Positions 16,244-25,147 of a stretch of DNA of 43,017 nt are shown piece after piece. The notes beneath the pieces are model-generated. The model saw only the letters and a program-made list of their open reading frames with translations, searched no databases and was not told where the DNA came from. Each line of letters begins with the position of its first letter. Position 1 is the first letter of the stretch. This DNA is from an uncultured Granulicella sp. (GTDB taxonomy: Bacteria; Acidobacteriota; Terriglobia; Terriglobales; Acidobacteriaceae): contig CALMON010000008.1 in the NCBI GenBank assembly GCA_937871785.1, positions 1 to 43,017 on the forward strand, in the 5' to 3' direction. A program made the position numbers and the translations under genes.

Positions 16244-17106
16244 AACAAATCGCGGCGGCTGGAATGGCCGGCGACATCCAGATCGAACTTGCCTCGGGGG
16301 ATGTCGTCGAGGTCCAGGTCGGCATACAGGATCGACTCCCCTGCAGCGGGTCCGGCCAGTACGTCGCCCTGCGGAGACACGATGACGCTTCCTCCCGCGA
16401 TCACGCCCACGGCACTCTCGCCCATGGGGCGCCGCACGTCTTCGGGCCAGTCTTCCGCTACCAAGTGCTGGCAGGCGCTCAGCACGAAGCATCGGCCTTC
16501 ATACGCAATGTGTCTCATGCTGGTTTGCCACAGGGGCCGGGCATCCACGGTGGGCGCGCACCACAGCGTCACGTGCTGGTCGTACAGATGCTGGCGATAG
16601 CGTGGCATGTAGTTTTCCCAGCAGATCGCGATGCCGACGCGTCCCAGCCGAGTTTCGGCTGTGTGGAGGTCCGAGGCGTCGCCCTGTCCCCAGATGAGGC
16701 GTTCCGTCCCAGTCGGCATCAGCTTGCGGTGGCGCAGCACAAGTCCTCGAATCGGCGTGATCAGCAGGCCCGTGCAGTACAGCGAGCCGCCGTCGCGCTC
16801 CACTACGCCGACCACGATGTGGAGGTCGAGCTCGCGGGCAAGGGCGCAAAGCCCTTCGCTTTCCGGGCCGGGGCAGGCGATGGCGGACTGGAAGTAGCGC
16901 ACGAACAGATCTTTGCCCGCGGGGCTTCGACTACCGACGACCGCGCCGAAGGCCAGCCCCTTGGGATACCCGCCGATCAGGGCTTCGGGCAGCACCAGCA
17001 ACTCGGCTCCGGCTGCTTTTGCGTCGCGGCAAACCCGTTCTACCCGCAGCAGCGTTGCGGGCGTGTCGAAGAGAACACTACCGATCTGCGCCGTTGCGAC
17101 CCTCAT
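16237..17106 (-). CDS. Nitrilase family carbon-nitrogen hydrolase
   Basis: The enzyme likely converts a nitrile to a carboxylic acid and ammonia in the cytoplasm. The catalytic triad is readable: Glu in L-P-E-A-L-I-G-G-Y-P-K-G, Lys in L-R-H-R-K-L-M-P-T, and Cys in A-I-C-W-E-N-Y-M-P. The C-W-E-N-x-M-P form is the signature of true nitrilases rather than amidases. The C-terminal G-H-S-S-R-R-D-L-F corresponds to the usual G-H-Y-x-R-P-D-x-F, so the Tyr and Pro are changed. The 289-residue length is slightly short. The start is ATG 17106. The upstream glycosyltransferase gene ends 22 bp before it on the same strand, suggesting co-transcription. The substrate is unknown. Confidence 0.93.
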   Translation of the reverse strand: MRVATAQIGSVLFDTPATLLRVERVCRDAKAAGAELLVLPEALIGGYPKGLAFGAVVGSRSPAGKDLFVRYFQSAIACPGPESEGLCALARELDLHIVVGVVERDGGSLYCTGLLITPIRGLVLRHRKLMPTGTERLIWGQGDASDLHTAETRLGRVGIAICWENYMPRYRQHLYDQHVTLWCAPTVDARPLWQTSMRHIAYEGRCFVLSACQHLVAEDWPEDVRRPMGESAVGVIAGGSVIVSPQGDVLAGPAAGESILYADLDLDDIPRGKFDLDVAGHSSRRDLFP

Positions 17107-17128
17107 CCTGCCGTCCTGTCGTGGGAGC

Positions 17129-18073
17129 TCACGGCCAGAAGTTGGGATGAGCGGACATCTTCTTTTTGCTGCCGAGGGGGAGCCTGCGTTCCATTTTGCC
17201 CAACGTGTAGCCGGCGGACTTGAGCGCGGTGCGAAGCAGCGCTACCGGAACGAGCCAGGGAGCGGAGCGGCACAGGAACCTGAACTCCGACTGCACAAAG
17301 CGCTTACCTTCCTTACCGGCGGTGCCAAATGTTTCCAGCAGCCAGGGCTGCCGCGCGTGAAAAACGCCAATGTCGAAGTAGCGTGAAAATTCCTGCCGCA
17401 GGGTCAGCCGATGCGAATGGATGACCAGGGCATCGGCCCGGTACACGATCTTCCAGCCGTGCATCAGCAGACGGGCGGCCACTATTGAGTCTTCCCCAAG
17501 AATCACATCCGCCGGAAATCCGCCGACCGAGTCCAGGGCGGCGCGACGATAAACGGCGAAGCTGTTTGAAAAGAACGCCGCCTTAATGCCAAGCTGATGC
17601 CGGCTTTCAAAGGTGCGCACATGAGACTCGGCAGGGTAGTTGAACAACCGGGCGTGGCTTTCAATGGGATCCGCCGCGACTCGGGGTAGTTGCCGGCCAA
17701 ACGCCGCGCCGACCGTTTGATCGTTAAGTGCCGAGCAAAGATTGCGCACGGAAAACTCGTCGGCAAGAACGGCGTCCTGCGTCATGTACAGCAGCAGGTC
17801 GGCACCGGGAAGGTGAGAAATCGCAGTCTGGCGGGTGACGCCGTGGCCGAAGGTTTCCTGTGGAACGCACACCACGGTGTAGCCGCACTGGCGGGCCAGC
17901 GTACAGGTTCCGTCGGTGGAGTCGGAATCGATGATCAGAATCTGCTGGGGCGGGATCCCCTGGCGCAAAAGCGAACTGTGGAGGGCTGGCCAGTCCTGTG
18001 CCGCGTTGTGAGTCGGGACAACAAGGCCAACAGCCGCCGGGAACGTTTTTGGCAGCGCCCCGGAAGTGCTCAC
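17129..18073 (-). CDS. Family 2 glycosyltransferase (rhamnosyltransferase-like)
   Basis: A GT-A fold transferase that probably adds a sugar to a cell-surface glycan from a nucleotide sugar. Visible features are the N-terminal G-L-V-V-P-T-H-N, I-I-D-S-D-S-T-D-G-T (D-x-D-like metal/nucleotide site), M-T-Q-D-A-V, and the later F-F-S-N-S-F-A-V-Y-R-R and G-E-D-S-I-V-A-A acceptor-site region typical of the rhamnosyltransferase group. GTG 18073 is chosen because AGGAG lies 5 bases upstream; the ORF extends to 18172 with a leader lacking family similarity. The 314-residue protein ends in a basic segment (K-K-K-M-S-A-H-P) that may touch the membrane. It lies 22 bp upstream of the nitrilase gene. Confidence 0.9.
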   Translation of the reverse strand: MSTSGALPKTFPAAVGLVVPTHNAAQDWPALHSSLLRQGIPPQQILIIDSDSTDGTCTLARQCGYTVVCVPQETFGHGVTRQTAISHLPGADLLLYMTQDAVLADEFSVRNLCSALNDQTVGAAFGRQLPRVAADPIESHARLFNYPAESHVRTFESRHQLGIKAAFFSNSFAVYRRAALDSVGGFPADVILGEDSIVAARLLMHGWKIVYRADALVIHSHRLTLRQEFSRYFDIGVFHARQPWLLETFGTAGKEGKRFVQSEFRFLCRSAPWLVPVALLRTALKSAGYTLGKMERRLPLGSKKKMSAHPNFWP

Positions 18074-18365
18074 TGCGGCTCCTGTTTCTCTTGCATAGAC
18101 TCGACAATCAAGTGCGAAATAGGCAGCGTGGGTAATACCGTAAAGCCGAACATGGTGAAGCAGGTAGAGCAATGACTCACAATGCAGGAGTGTATCAGAT
18201 ACAAGCGACTCTCTTCCCGCTGTCAGTTCGCTTATAGGTTAGCTGCTGCCAGGCACGCAGAATGACGCCGTGCGCCTCGCCAAGGGGGCGCACAGCACCG
18301 CTGGAAGAGGCGCCGGACCCTGGCCTGTTTCGGAGCGTGACCGGGGCCCTGCTTCGTAAGGGGCG
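18074..18365. other. Intergenic region, no gene seen
   Basis: About 290 bp between the DinB stop and the glycosyltransferase start. It must hold the promoter of the glycosyltransferase-nitrilase pair. ORFs here are antisense or out-of-frame leaders; I see no conserved RNA or strong promoter. Confidence 0.4.
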
Positions 18366-18881
18366 CTACTTTTCGTCGGCGGTGGGGCCAAAAAGCGCGG
18401 GCACAGGGATATCGAGCAGCCGCAGGTACACGCCCAACTGAGCGCGGTGGTGGATCATGTGATTCACACCCATGTTCCGGAACGCGCCGTACATGGTGCC
18501 AGAAAAGACGACATTGCCGGCGCGCGTCGCCTGCCAGGGAGCAAAGAACGCGGCGTCGTCCGCAGCCCCGAGCGCGGCAAGGGTGCTGGCGGCCAGTTCG
18601 TCGAATGCCTTCAGGACGGCGGCGATGCTGGTCTCCTTCACGATGCGTCGCGGGTCGGACGGGCTGCCCATATCGAGGCTTTTTACCGTTAGGATGGTGC
18701 CGATGATGCCCGAAACCGTGGTGAGGTGATTGCACAACGTCAGCAGGGGCATCGACTTTTCATGCGGCTTAAAGGAGGCGTGTTCGTCGCCGGCGCGCTC
18801 AAGGCTTTTGCGGGATTTGGCGAGCTCGGCGGTGAGCTCGGTGAGGAAAAGCTCGCTCATCTTGGCAGGGGTGTCTGGCAT
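18366..18881 (-). CDS. DinB family protein
   Basis: DinB/YfiT-like proteins are four-helix bundles that bind a metal through three His; many act as thiol-dependent transferases, others are uncharacterised. The 171-residue product is helical, with His in C-N-H-L-T-T and in the late N-H-M-I-H-H-R-A-Q-L-G-V-Y-L-R-L-L motif, which is the family's hallmark. ATG 18881 is used because GGAG lies 5 bases upstream; the ORF to 19130 adds a low-similarity leader. It is flanked by intergenic spaces of about 200-290 bp and seems to be its own unit. The specific activity is unknown. Confidence 0.88.
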   Translation of the reverse strand: MPDTPAKMSELFLTELTAELAKSRKSLERAGDEHASFKPHEKSMPLLTLCNHLTTVSGIIGTILTVKSLDMGSPSDPRRIVKETSIAAVLKAFDELAASTLAALGAADDAAFFAPWQATRAGNVVFSGTMYGAFRNMGVNHMIHHRAQLGVYLRLLDIPVPALFGPTADEK

Positions 18882-19084
18882 GGGGTCTCCGTGAGTGGGT
18901 GAGAGCGGTTGGGCAGAAGGACGCAGACTGGGCGGCTGAGTGGCACGCGGCGCGCCCGCCCGCAGTACCAGCGAGTATACCGTTGTGGGTCGTGGATCCT
19001 CGGCAGCTTCCCTTGCGAGGGATTGTGTCTCCGAGGTCATGTTGCGTCGGCGAAGTGTGGTCGGCTTGGGAGCATCTCGCGTTT

Positions 19085-20059
19085 TCAGCGCTTCGGCTGC
19101 AAAGCGTAGGCCGCGGCAATGGCCTGCCACACCTCCGGCGGCGCTCCGTACCTGCCCAGCTCCTTTTCTCCGAGAGAAAAGACGGTTTCGCAGTTCCGGC
19201 GGGCATGCTCGATGTCTGGCGTATCGAGCAGCAACGCCCCTCGGCGGGCGTCGGGGTACACCTCAAACGACACCTGTACGCCATAGGTCGCGTCGTAGAT
19301 TTCCTTGCAATCCGGGTCGGCGTCGCGGGAAGCCTGTCGCTGCAGCGAGGGCACCTGCAGCCAGCCGGCGACCAGGCCGTCGTCCAGATACCCATGCACA
19401 CCCGCCGTGCCGCGCGGCAGCAACCGCAGCCAGTTCACCGGTTTGCCGGTTTCAAGATCGAAGACCAGGGCAGAGCTTCGCGCCAGCTCCGGATAAGCGC
19501 CTCCGCAACTGTAGTTGGTGCCCATGGTGTAGCTCAGGAAGCGCGGCCCGCGCATCGTGACGTCGACGCTGCGCTGCCAGGCGTCAGCCGTCTCGTCCGC
19601 TTTCAACGCCGGCTGCTGTTGCTTCAGATCGTCACGGCACTGCAAAGCAGTCGTTTTGGCGGCGGCTTCATCGTGGGTCAGGGCAGCGTTGATCTTGTCC
19701 GCGACGCCCTGCGTTACGGCCGGACCGGGGACGACGCGCGGGAAAGCTTGCACTTCACCCGCAAGTACGTCGGGCTGTGGCTGCAGGTCGACCGGCCCAA
19801 GCACAAGGGGCAAAGCCCCGTCTCCACTTTGCGGGAGAGGGTTGCCGATAGATTTCTCGCTTGAAGCGGCGTTTCCCGCAGCCGGAAAAGGAGGTTGGGC
19901 GTGGCGGTCGCTTCCTATGTGGAACGCGGCCGCTTGCGACCCTCCGGTTGAGGGCCTCGGCTGTCGGCGACAGCTTGCTATGAAGAGCAGGAGGCAGGCG
20001 GTCAAACCAACCGCAACACCGTGGGCCGCTCTTTTCCGCCACCGAAGACATATCCTCAT
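19085..20059 (-). CDS. Lipoprotein with DUF3298-like domain
   Basis: The 324-residue product has a basic N-terminus, a hydrophobic run and a lipobox (L-F-I-A-S-C), so it is probably lipid-anchored in the envelope. A Pro-rich linker follows to about residue 90. The C-terminal two-thirds resembles DUF3298/RsiV-like domains, with Y-S-C-G-G-A-Y-P-E, an F-D-L-E-T-G-K-P-V-N-W strand pair, and a pattern of paired Cys. ATG 20059 is chosen because it starts the lipoprotein signal directly; the longer ORF to 20143 lacks one. RsiV-type proteins sense lysozyme, but no sigma factor is adjacent, so a sensing role is not supported here. tRNA-Ser lies about 90 bp upstream on the same strand. Confidence 0.78.
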   Translation of the reverse strand: MRICLRWRKRAAHGVAVGLTACLLLFIASCRRQPRPSTGGSQAAAFHIGSDRHAQPPFPAAGNAASSEKSIGNPLPQSGDGALPLVLGPVDLQPQPDVLAGEVQAFPRVVPGPAVTQGVADKINAALTHDEAAAKTTALQCRDDLKQQQPALKADETADAWQRSVDVTMRGPRFLSYTMGTNYSCGGAYPELARSSALVFDLETGKPVNWLRLLPRGTAGVHGYLDDGLVAGWLQVPSLQRQASRDADPDCKEIYDATYGVQVSFEVYPDARRGALLLDTPDIEHARRNCETVFSLGEKELGRYGAPPEVWQAIAAAYALQPKR

Positions 20060-20151
20060 GCAGTCGGGCCCTCTTCGCCGATGTCGATCCGCATGCAGGA
20101 AGGTCCCGGGAGATCTGTCGACCTGGCTCTGCAAACTTCTCACAACGATTA

Positions 20152-20241
20152 TGGCGGAGGGAGAGGGATTCGAACCCCCGGAGCCCGCTAGGGCTCAGCG
20201 GTTTTCAAGACCGCCTGTTTCAACCACTCACACATCCCTCC
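20152..20241 (-). tRNA. tRNA-Ser(TGA)
   Basis: On the minus strand the gene reads GGAGGGA at the 5' end, pairing with TCCCTCC plus G discriminator and an encoded CCA. The anticodon loop CTTGAAA gives anticodon TGA. A long variable arm (GAGCCC / GGGCTC) and GGTTCGAATCC T-arm confirm a class II serine tRNA. It decodes UCA and related codons. Confidence 0.97.
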
Positions 20242-20288
20242 GCGTCGGTTTCGCGGATGCCTTCAGCATACCAGTGCGCGAGCCACAG

Positions 20289-21875
20289 TTATCGCGAAGC
20301 CAAAAAGTGCTCGGCGGTCCGTAGCGACAGGGCCATGATGGTCAACGCCGGATTCGCCGCCAGCGAGGACGGGAAGACCGAGTTGTCGCAGATCCACAGA
20401 TTGCCGAGGTCGTGGCTTTGCCCGAAAGACCCGACCACAGACGCTTCCGGCGACGACCCCATACGGCAGGTACCGATGGTATGGGCTGTGCGCTCGAGCG
20501 TCCACATGTCCTCGGCCCCGGCGGCCTGCCATGCGGCTTTCAGCAGCGTGACGGCGTGCTCGCTCATGGCCAGCTCGCTTTTGCCGTAGCTGAAGTGGAC
20601 GCGCGGCTTCGGCAGGCCGTTGCGGTCGACCTCTTCAGAAAGCTCCAGATAGTTGCCCTTCACGGGAACGCAGTCGCCGTTGATCCCAATGCCCGCGACG
20701 AAGTTGTACCGGTCCAGGTAGCTGACGAGCTCTTCCCCAAACAGGCCGCGACCGCGCGCGACACCCTGCGCCCAGGTGACGGGTGTTACGCCAAGGCTCT
20801 GGACGAGGTAGCCCCCTGTAAACGGCGCGCCGGCGGGCCGCAGCATGTCTTCCGAAATTACCGTCGCCGGGAAGCCCTTGTTCATACCGACGCGTCCCGC
20901 AAAGGTGCCCCACACCTGTGTGGCGACGTGCGCCATAAAGTTGCGGCCCACCTGTCCGCTGCTGTTGGCGAGCCCGGTGTGCAGCAGCAACCGCGGCGTT
21001 TCAATGCCTCCCGCGCAAAGAAAGACGGCGCGGGTACGTTGCCGGCGCTCAGTTCCCGCTTTGCCCGCGGTTCCCGTCTGGCGGAACAGCACAGACGTAA
21101 TATTGCCGCCAGATCCGCGCTCAAAACCGTGGACAAACGAGTCAGGCCGAATTTCGGCTCCGTCGCGCACAGCCCAGGGCAGATACGTAGCGTCCATACT
21201 CGCTTTGGCGCCGTTGCGGCAACCCTGGTGACAAAATCCGCGGTTGACGCAGGCCGGCCGCTGCCCGTACTCGGGCCGGGCGTAGGGCTCGCTCAACGCG
21301 GCAATCGGCGCGGCGGAGGTCCGGAGGCCGAGCGCTGCGAACCCGCGTTGCATCAACTGGCCGGGAGCGTTGATCGGCACGGGACCCGTGGGGTAGCGCC
21401 GGCCGCTGTCCCACGGATAGTGCGCCGGCCCGCTCACACCGAGGAACGTTTCGACTTCCTCATAATAGGGAAGCAGGTCGGCGTACGTGAGCGGCCAGTC
21501 GGCGCCTTCGTGGAAGTCGGTGTGGATGCGCAGGTCACGGGGGTCGGCGCGAGGCACGAACGCGCCCCAGTGCAGCGTGCTGCCGCCTACGCCGGTGCCG
21601 CTGTTGTTGCCTCCGAAAACAACCGACGTGTCCCCCGCGCTCAGTCGCTCGTCGGTCCAGTAAATTTTGGAAGCAGAGGTCTCGTCGGTCGCAAACTGCT
21701 CCGCGGGAGCTTCCCACCAGGGTCCGGCTTCCAGAGCGACGACACGAAGACCGGCTGCCGCCAGCTTGGCCAGCAGCGGGGCTCCCCCGGCACCCGTGCC
21801 GATGATGACGGCATCGACCACTTCGTCATCTTGGTAGCGGCGCATCGAGATACGATTGTGTGCGAGTTGATTCAT
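20289..21875 (-). CDS. GMC family FAD-dependent oxidoreductase
   Basis: GMC enzymes oxidise alcohols or sugars at a flavin. The 528-residue protein has the FAD motif V-I-I-G-T-G-A-G-G-A near residue 23, the G-x-N-x-S-G-T-G-V-G-G-S-T-L-H-W-G FAD-covering loop near residue 90, and the C-terminal H-T-I-G-T-C-R-M-G with catalytic His, then D-N-S-V-F-P-S-S and N-P-A-L-T-I-M-A-L. This pattern matches the gluconate/sorbosone-type dehydrogenases that partner with a subunit-3 protein. There is no signal peptide; in such enzymes export often relies on the partner's Tat signal. The start (ATG 21875) overlaps the stop of the upstream fusion gene by 4 bases, so the two are translationally coupled. Confidence 0.95.
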   Translation of the reverse strand: MNQLAHNRISMRRYQDDEVVDAVIIGTGAGGAPLLAKLAAAGLRVVALEAGPWWEAPAEQFATDETSASKIYWTDERLSAGDTSVVFGGNNSGTGVGGSTLHWGAFVPRADPRDLRIHTDFHEGADWPLTYADLLPYYEEVETFLGVSGPAHYPWDSGRRYPTGPVPINAPGQLMQRGFAALGLRTSAAPIAALSEPYARPEYGQRPACVNRGFCHQGCRNGAKASMDATYLPWAVRDGAEIRPDSFVHGFERGSGGNITSVLFRQTGTAGKAGTERRQRTRAVFLCAGGIETPRLLLHTGLANSSGQVGRNFMAHVATQVWGTFAGRVGMNKGFPATVISEDMLRPAGAPFTGGYLVQSLGVTPVTWAQGVARGRGLFGEELVSYLDRYNFVAGIGINGDCVPVKGNYLELSEEVDRNGLPKPRVHFSYGKSELAMSEHAVTLLKAAWQAAGAEDMWTLERTAHTIGTCRMGSSPEASVVGSFGQSHDLGNLWICDNSVFPSSLAANPALTIMALSLRTAEHFLASR

Positions 21876-23344
21876 CGGGCGTCCTGTCGTGCTTGTGCCG
21901 TGGTGTTTTCGAAATCCTCGAGTTCTCCGAGGCGGATGTGTGTAAAGCCGTGATCGTCGGCGAAGCCTGTAAAGCCGACGCGTTCGAGCGTGCGTGGGTC
22001 GGTCATATACAGTTTGGCCAGTTCACCGCGCACATCTTCAAACCAGTCTTTCATCTGCTCCGGAGTAAAGCTTTCCGCACCCGCACCGAGGTACAGAGCG
22101 CCGAGCAAGCCTCTGCCCAGCGTTCCGGCAGCAGCCTGCTTTAAAAGCTCATCCTGACGGGCCCCGTCCAGAGCGGCAAACGGAACGCCGAACGTGCGTT
22201 TCGACGCCGCCTCAAACGACGCGAGTCCCTGCAGCCATGCGTCCGCGTCCGCCGGAAGCGAAGCACGGCGCGAGCCGTCCTGTTGTGGCCGCGTCAACTG
22301 CTCTTCAAGCTTGCTGGCGAGGTCTTGCGGTGCCGCCGGAACGACACGGCGAGCCAGCGCTCGTGCGGCGTGGCGTTGCGAGGAAGTGAAAATTGCCGGA
22401 AAGAACGCCTGCGGCGTAAGGCGCTGTAGCAGGAGACTACGCGTTTGTGGCGACGTGCAATCGGAATCGATCAAACGCAGAAAGCCCGGCGAAAGTGTCG
22501 TTGCAGGCAAGCTCTCAGTGCGCTCTGGCCACGACATTCCAAGCGACGCGACAAAATCGGTGATGTGCTCGATGAGTTCCCATGGCCGCTCCAGCGGCCC
22601 CAAATGGCTGCTGCCTTCAAGAGGCACAAGCGTAGCCCGGCTGAAGTGAGCAAGCGTGTGCTTGCGTTGCGCCGCAGGGTTCAGCGCAGACTCTTCCGTG
22701 CCCGCCAGCACAAGCGCCGGAGTAGAAAGCGTGCCGACGCGCTCAGCCCAATCTTCCTTGCTGCCTCCAGTCATCCAGGCGCGCAGAGCGGCGCGGCTCA
22801 TGTGCAGGACGTCTGCTGTGGTGCGCTGTTCGATTGCCTCGGGCAACGCGAGTTTGCCGACATTGTCGTCGACGAAAGCCTTTGCGTGCTCACGGTCTTT
22901 TTCGGCGTCGCCGGTGCTCTGCCCTAGATCGCGCAAAGCGTCTTCACGCTTGCTTTCGGTCATCGGTTCAACGCCCGGAGGCGAGGGCGAAACCAGAAAC
23001 ACTCCACGGAGGTTTTGTAGATCCACCTCCCCGTTTTCGGCAGCACGGGTAAGCACCGCCGCGAGCTTTCCGCCCATTGAGTGACCGGCGAGAAACCACG
23101 GCTCCTTAGAAGCGGCACCGCGCAAGCCGCGGACGGTTTCGAGGACGGCCGTCGACATCTGCGCTACGGAAAAGCGGTCGTCATCGACAGCGCGGCCAAA
23201 GCCTGGGAGATCGAGGGCGGCGCAACGAAAGTCACGCGCCACCAGCCCGGCGCTTACCTCGGTCCAGGTGTTCGCGCTGCCGCCAAGCCAGTGGAGCATC
23301 ACGATCAAGGGGCCATGTTTGCCGTTTAGAGTGTACGGAAGCAT
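21872..23344 (-). CDS. Alpha/beta hydrolase fused to gluconate 2-dehydrogenase subunit 3-like domain
   Basis: Residues about 1-275 form an alpha/beta hydrolase: oxyanion segment M-L-H-W-L-G-G, nucleophile elbow G-H-S-M-G-G, catalytic His in S-S-H-L-G-P. The acid position reads G-T-E-E-S-A-L-N-P, so a Glu may replace Asp. Residues about 300-485 are helical and resemble the gluconate 2-dehydrogenase subunit-3 family: A-L-A-R-R-V-V-P-A, R-Q-D-E-L-L, W-F-E-D-V-R-G-E-L-A-K-L-Y-M-T-D-P, then G-F-T-G-F-A-D-D-H-G-F. The downstream, 4-base-overlapping gene encodes the GMC oxidoreductase expected to pair with subunit 3. No Tat signal is present, whereas usual subunit 3 proteins carry one. The fusion is seen directly as one unbroken ORF; its function is inferred. 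Confidence 0.85.
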   Translation of the reverse strand: MLPYTLNGKHGPLIVMLHWLGGSANTWTEVSAGLVARDFRCAALDLPGFGRAVDDDRFSVAQMSTAVLETVRGLRGAASKEPWFLAGHSMGGKLAAVLTRAAENGEVDLQNLRGVFLVSPSPPGVEPMTESKREDALRDLGQSTGDAEKDREHAKAFVDDNVGKLALPEAIEQRTTADVLHMSRAALRAWMTGGSKEDWAERVGTLSTPALVLAGTEESALNPAAQRKHTLAHFSRATLVPLEGSSHLGPLERPWELIEHITDFVASLGMSWPERTESLPATTLSPGFLRLIDSDCTSPQTRSLLLQRLTPQAFFPAIFTSSQRHAARALARRVVPAAPQDLASKLEEQLTRPQQDGSRRASLPADADAWLQGLASFEAASKRTFGVPFAALDGARQDELLKQAAAGTLGRGLLGALYLGAGAESFTPEQMKDWFEDVRGELAKLYMTDPRTLERVGFTGFADDHGFTHIRLGELEDFENTTAQARQDAR

Positions 23345-23617
23345 ACAGGGTAGATGCGGCTCGAAGGCATTGTCTGAAAGTTTATTGCGGCGAACTGCAT
23401 TCCATCATGCGGAATCGGACGAACATGCAATGAGGTGAAATCGCTCCACAGCTTGTGGCAGGGCAAGCGAGCCAGCGGCACTTCCGCGCGTAGTGTACGT
23501 GCGGTGCACGACATTATGACGATGTCGAGACGAGGCCGCGGGCGACCGCAATTCCCATCCTTCGCGCGCATCTTAGTAGAAGTACGAAGGAACAGTTCAC
23601 TCGGGAGACGGAACATC
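23345..23617. other. Divergent intergenic region
   Basis: About 270 bp hold the promoters of the hydrolase-GMC operon (minus) and the SDR operon (plus). A short inverted repeat, CGACAT-N7-ATGTCG (23509-23527), lies about 90 bp before the SDR start and could be an operator. No gene is convincing; the 96-residue minus ORF here looks like chance. Confidence 0.35.
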
Positions 23618-24409
23618 GTGGCAAATCAATTGGCTTTAGTAACAGGAGCTTCAAGTGGCATCGGGCTGGCACTCGCCCGGGAGTTGGCCGAACGCGGATA
23701 CGATCTCGTGATCTGCTCGGCAGGGGACAGGCTCGACGCGGTTGAGCATGAGTTGAGCGGCGGCGCGGTGCAGGTATTGGAGGTGAAAGCCGACCTCGCT
23801 ACACGAAAGGGTGTGGACGAACTATGGACAAAGGTTGCCGCGATGGGTCGGCCTGTCGATATCGCTTGTCTCAACGCGGGTGTGGGTGTCGGCGGTTTGT
23901 TTGCGGAAACGGACCTCGACGCCGAGTTGAACATGATCGAGTTGAATTGTGTCAGCACGGTGCATCTGGCAAAGCATGTAGTCAAGCAGATGGCGGCGCG
24001 TAATGCGGGTAAGATTCTTTTCACCGCATCAGTTGCCGGCGAAATGGTGGCACCGCGGGAAGCGGTTTACGCCGCAACCAAGGCTTTCGTTCTGTCATTC
24101 GCTCATAGTGTTCGCTATGAGTTACGCGAGACTGCCGTCACTGTAACTGCTCTGCAACCTGGCCCCGTCGATACGGATTTCTTTCATCGTGCCGGCATGG
24201 ACGATACTGAAGTTGGACAGACTGGAAAGAAGGATAGCGAGCCCGAAGACGTCGCGAAGCAGGGAATTGATGCCCTTCTGGAAGGCAAAGAGCACGTCTA
24301 CGCCGCATCCATGAAACTGAAGATGCAAGGCATGATGTTTAATCTGGTACCCGGAGACGTGAAGGGTGCCATGCACGAGAAACAGGCAAAACCTCTCAAC
24401 GAAAAGTAA
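23618..24409 (+). CDS. SDR family NAD(P)-dependent oxidoreductase
   Basis: This 263-residue short-chain dehydrogenase has T-G-A-S-S-G-I-G near the N-terminus, L-N-A-G (in place of N-N-A-G), a catalytic Ser and Y-A-A-T-K. The segment L-Q-P-G-P-V-D-T-D-F-F and the C-terminal D-A-L-L-E-G-K resemble the DltE/YqjQ type of reductases acting on lipids or small ketones. GTG 23618 is chosen, with GGGAG about 10 bases upstream; the ORF back to 23435 has a basic leader unlike the family. It is first in a run of three genes with 44 and 40 bp gaps (SRPBCC protein, zinc ADH), pointing to a shared pathway. The substrate is unknown. Confidence 0.9.
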   Translation: MANQLALVTGASSGIGLALARELAERGYDLVICSAGDRLDAVEHELSGGAVQVLEVKADLATRKGVDELWTKVAAMGRPVDIACLNAGVGVGGLFAETDLDAELNMIELNCVSTVHLAKHVVKQMAARNAGKILFTASVAGEMVAPREAVYAATKAFVLSFAHSVRYELRETAVTVTALQPGPVDTDFFHRAGMDDTEVGQTGKKDSEPEDVAKQGIDALLEGKEHVYAASMKLKMQGMMFNLVPGDVKGAMHEKQAKPLNEK

Positions 24410-24453
24410 GTTACGTTCGACTTCCTCACGCTACCTGTTTTGAAAGGAACTTT

Positions 24454-25107
24454 ATGTCTACACCGTTGACCGAAAAGCCTGCAGTCGAACCCTTGCCGCG
24501 TACGGCAGGCGCGGCGTCCATGATCGATGGCCACTATGCTCCACCACCTAAAGACAAAGATGGAAAAATGTGGGTTCGCACGTCCGCCATTATCCAGGCC
24601 GACCCACAGACTTTGTATGAACGCTGGAGTGATCTCGAATCAAGCCCGAGTTGGCAGGAAGAGATTACTTCCGTTAAAAAGACAGGGCCAAAAACGTCTC
24701 ACTGGACGATGAAGTCGGGCGACAAAACGATTGAATGGGACGCGGAAACATTGGCAAGTGAACCGGGTAAACGCATCGCCTGGCATTCCACGGCGGGCGA
24801 TATCCATGAAGCAGGAGAAGTGGTGTTTGAGCCCGCACCGGCAGGTCGTGGAACAATCGTCACGATTCTGATGATGTTTGAAATGGGTAAGATTGCCGCT
24901 ATGTGGGAGACATTTGTCGGGCGTAACCCGAAGCAGGCTGTGGTCGAGAATCTACGCCACTTCAAAGCTCTGGTGGAAGCGAACGAGATCCCGCGGGTGT
25001 ACCCCGTCCCGCATGGACCGCGCGGAACGATCGGTAGTCTCAAGGAGTCGGCTTTCGGTGAGAAACTGCCGATCCCCGCCGGTTCCAACGCTTCACAACC
25101 CGCCTAG
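24454..25107 (+). CDS. SRPBCC (START-like) domain protein
   Basis: The SRPBCC fold has a deep hydrophobic pocket and is used by polyketide cyclases, lipid carriers and stress proteins. This 217-residue product has a Pro-rich N-terminal extension (about 35 residues) before the domain, which starts [11 protein letters not shown] and contains [17 protein letters not shown] and R-I-A-W-H-S, the usual strand pattern. After the final helix ([13 protein letters not shown]) there is a tail of about 40 residues. No signal peptide is present. It lies between the SDR and ADH genes and could bind a hydrophobic intermediate or regulate them; this is inference. GAAAGGAAC precedes ATG 24454 by 5-6 bases. 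Confidence 0.88.
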   Translation: MSTPLTEKPAVEPLPRTAGAASMIDGHYAPPPKDKDGKMWVRTSAIIQADPQTLYERWSDLESSPSWQEEITSVKKTGPKTSHWTMKSGDKTIEWDAETLASEPGKRIAWHSTAGDIHEAGEVVFEPAPAGRGTIVTILMMFEMGKIAAMWETFVGRNPKQAVVENLRHFKALVEANEIPRVYPVPHGPRGTIGSLKESAFGEKLPIPAGSNASQPA

Positions 25108-25147
25108 CCTGGCGACGTCGAGCCCCGTTGCGGGCAAGGAGATTGGT

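Noticed and set aside
20412-21953. 513-residue plus-strand ORF opposite the GMC gene
   Set aside because: It mirrors the minus-strand GMC frame exactly, lacks any family motif, and has the Arg/Ala/Val-rich look of antisense reading in GC-rich DNA.
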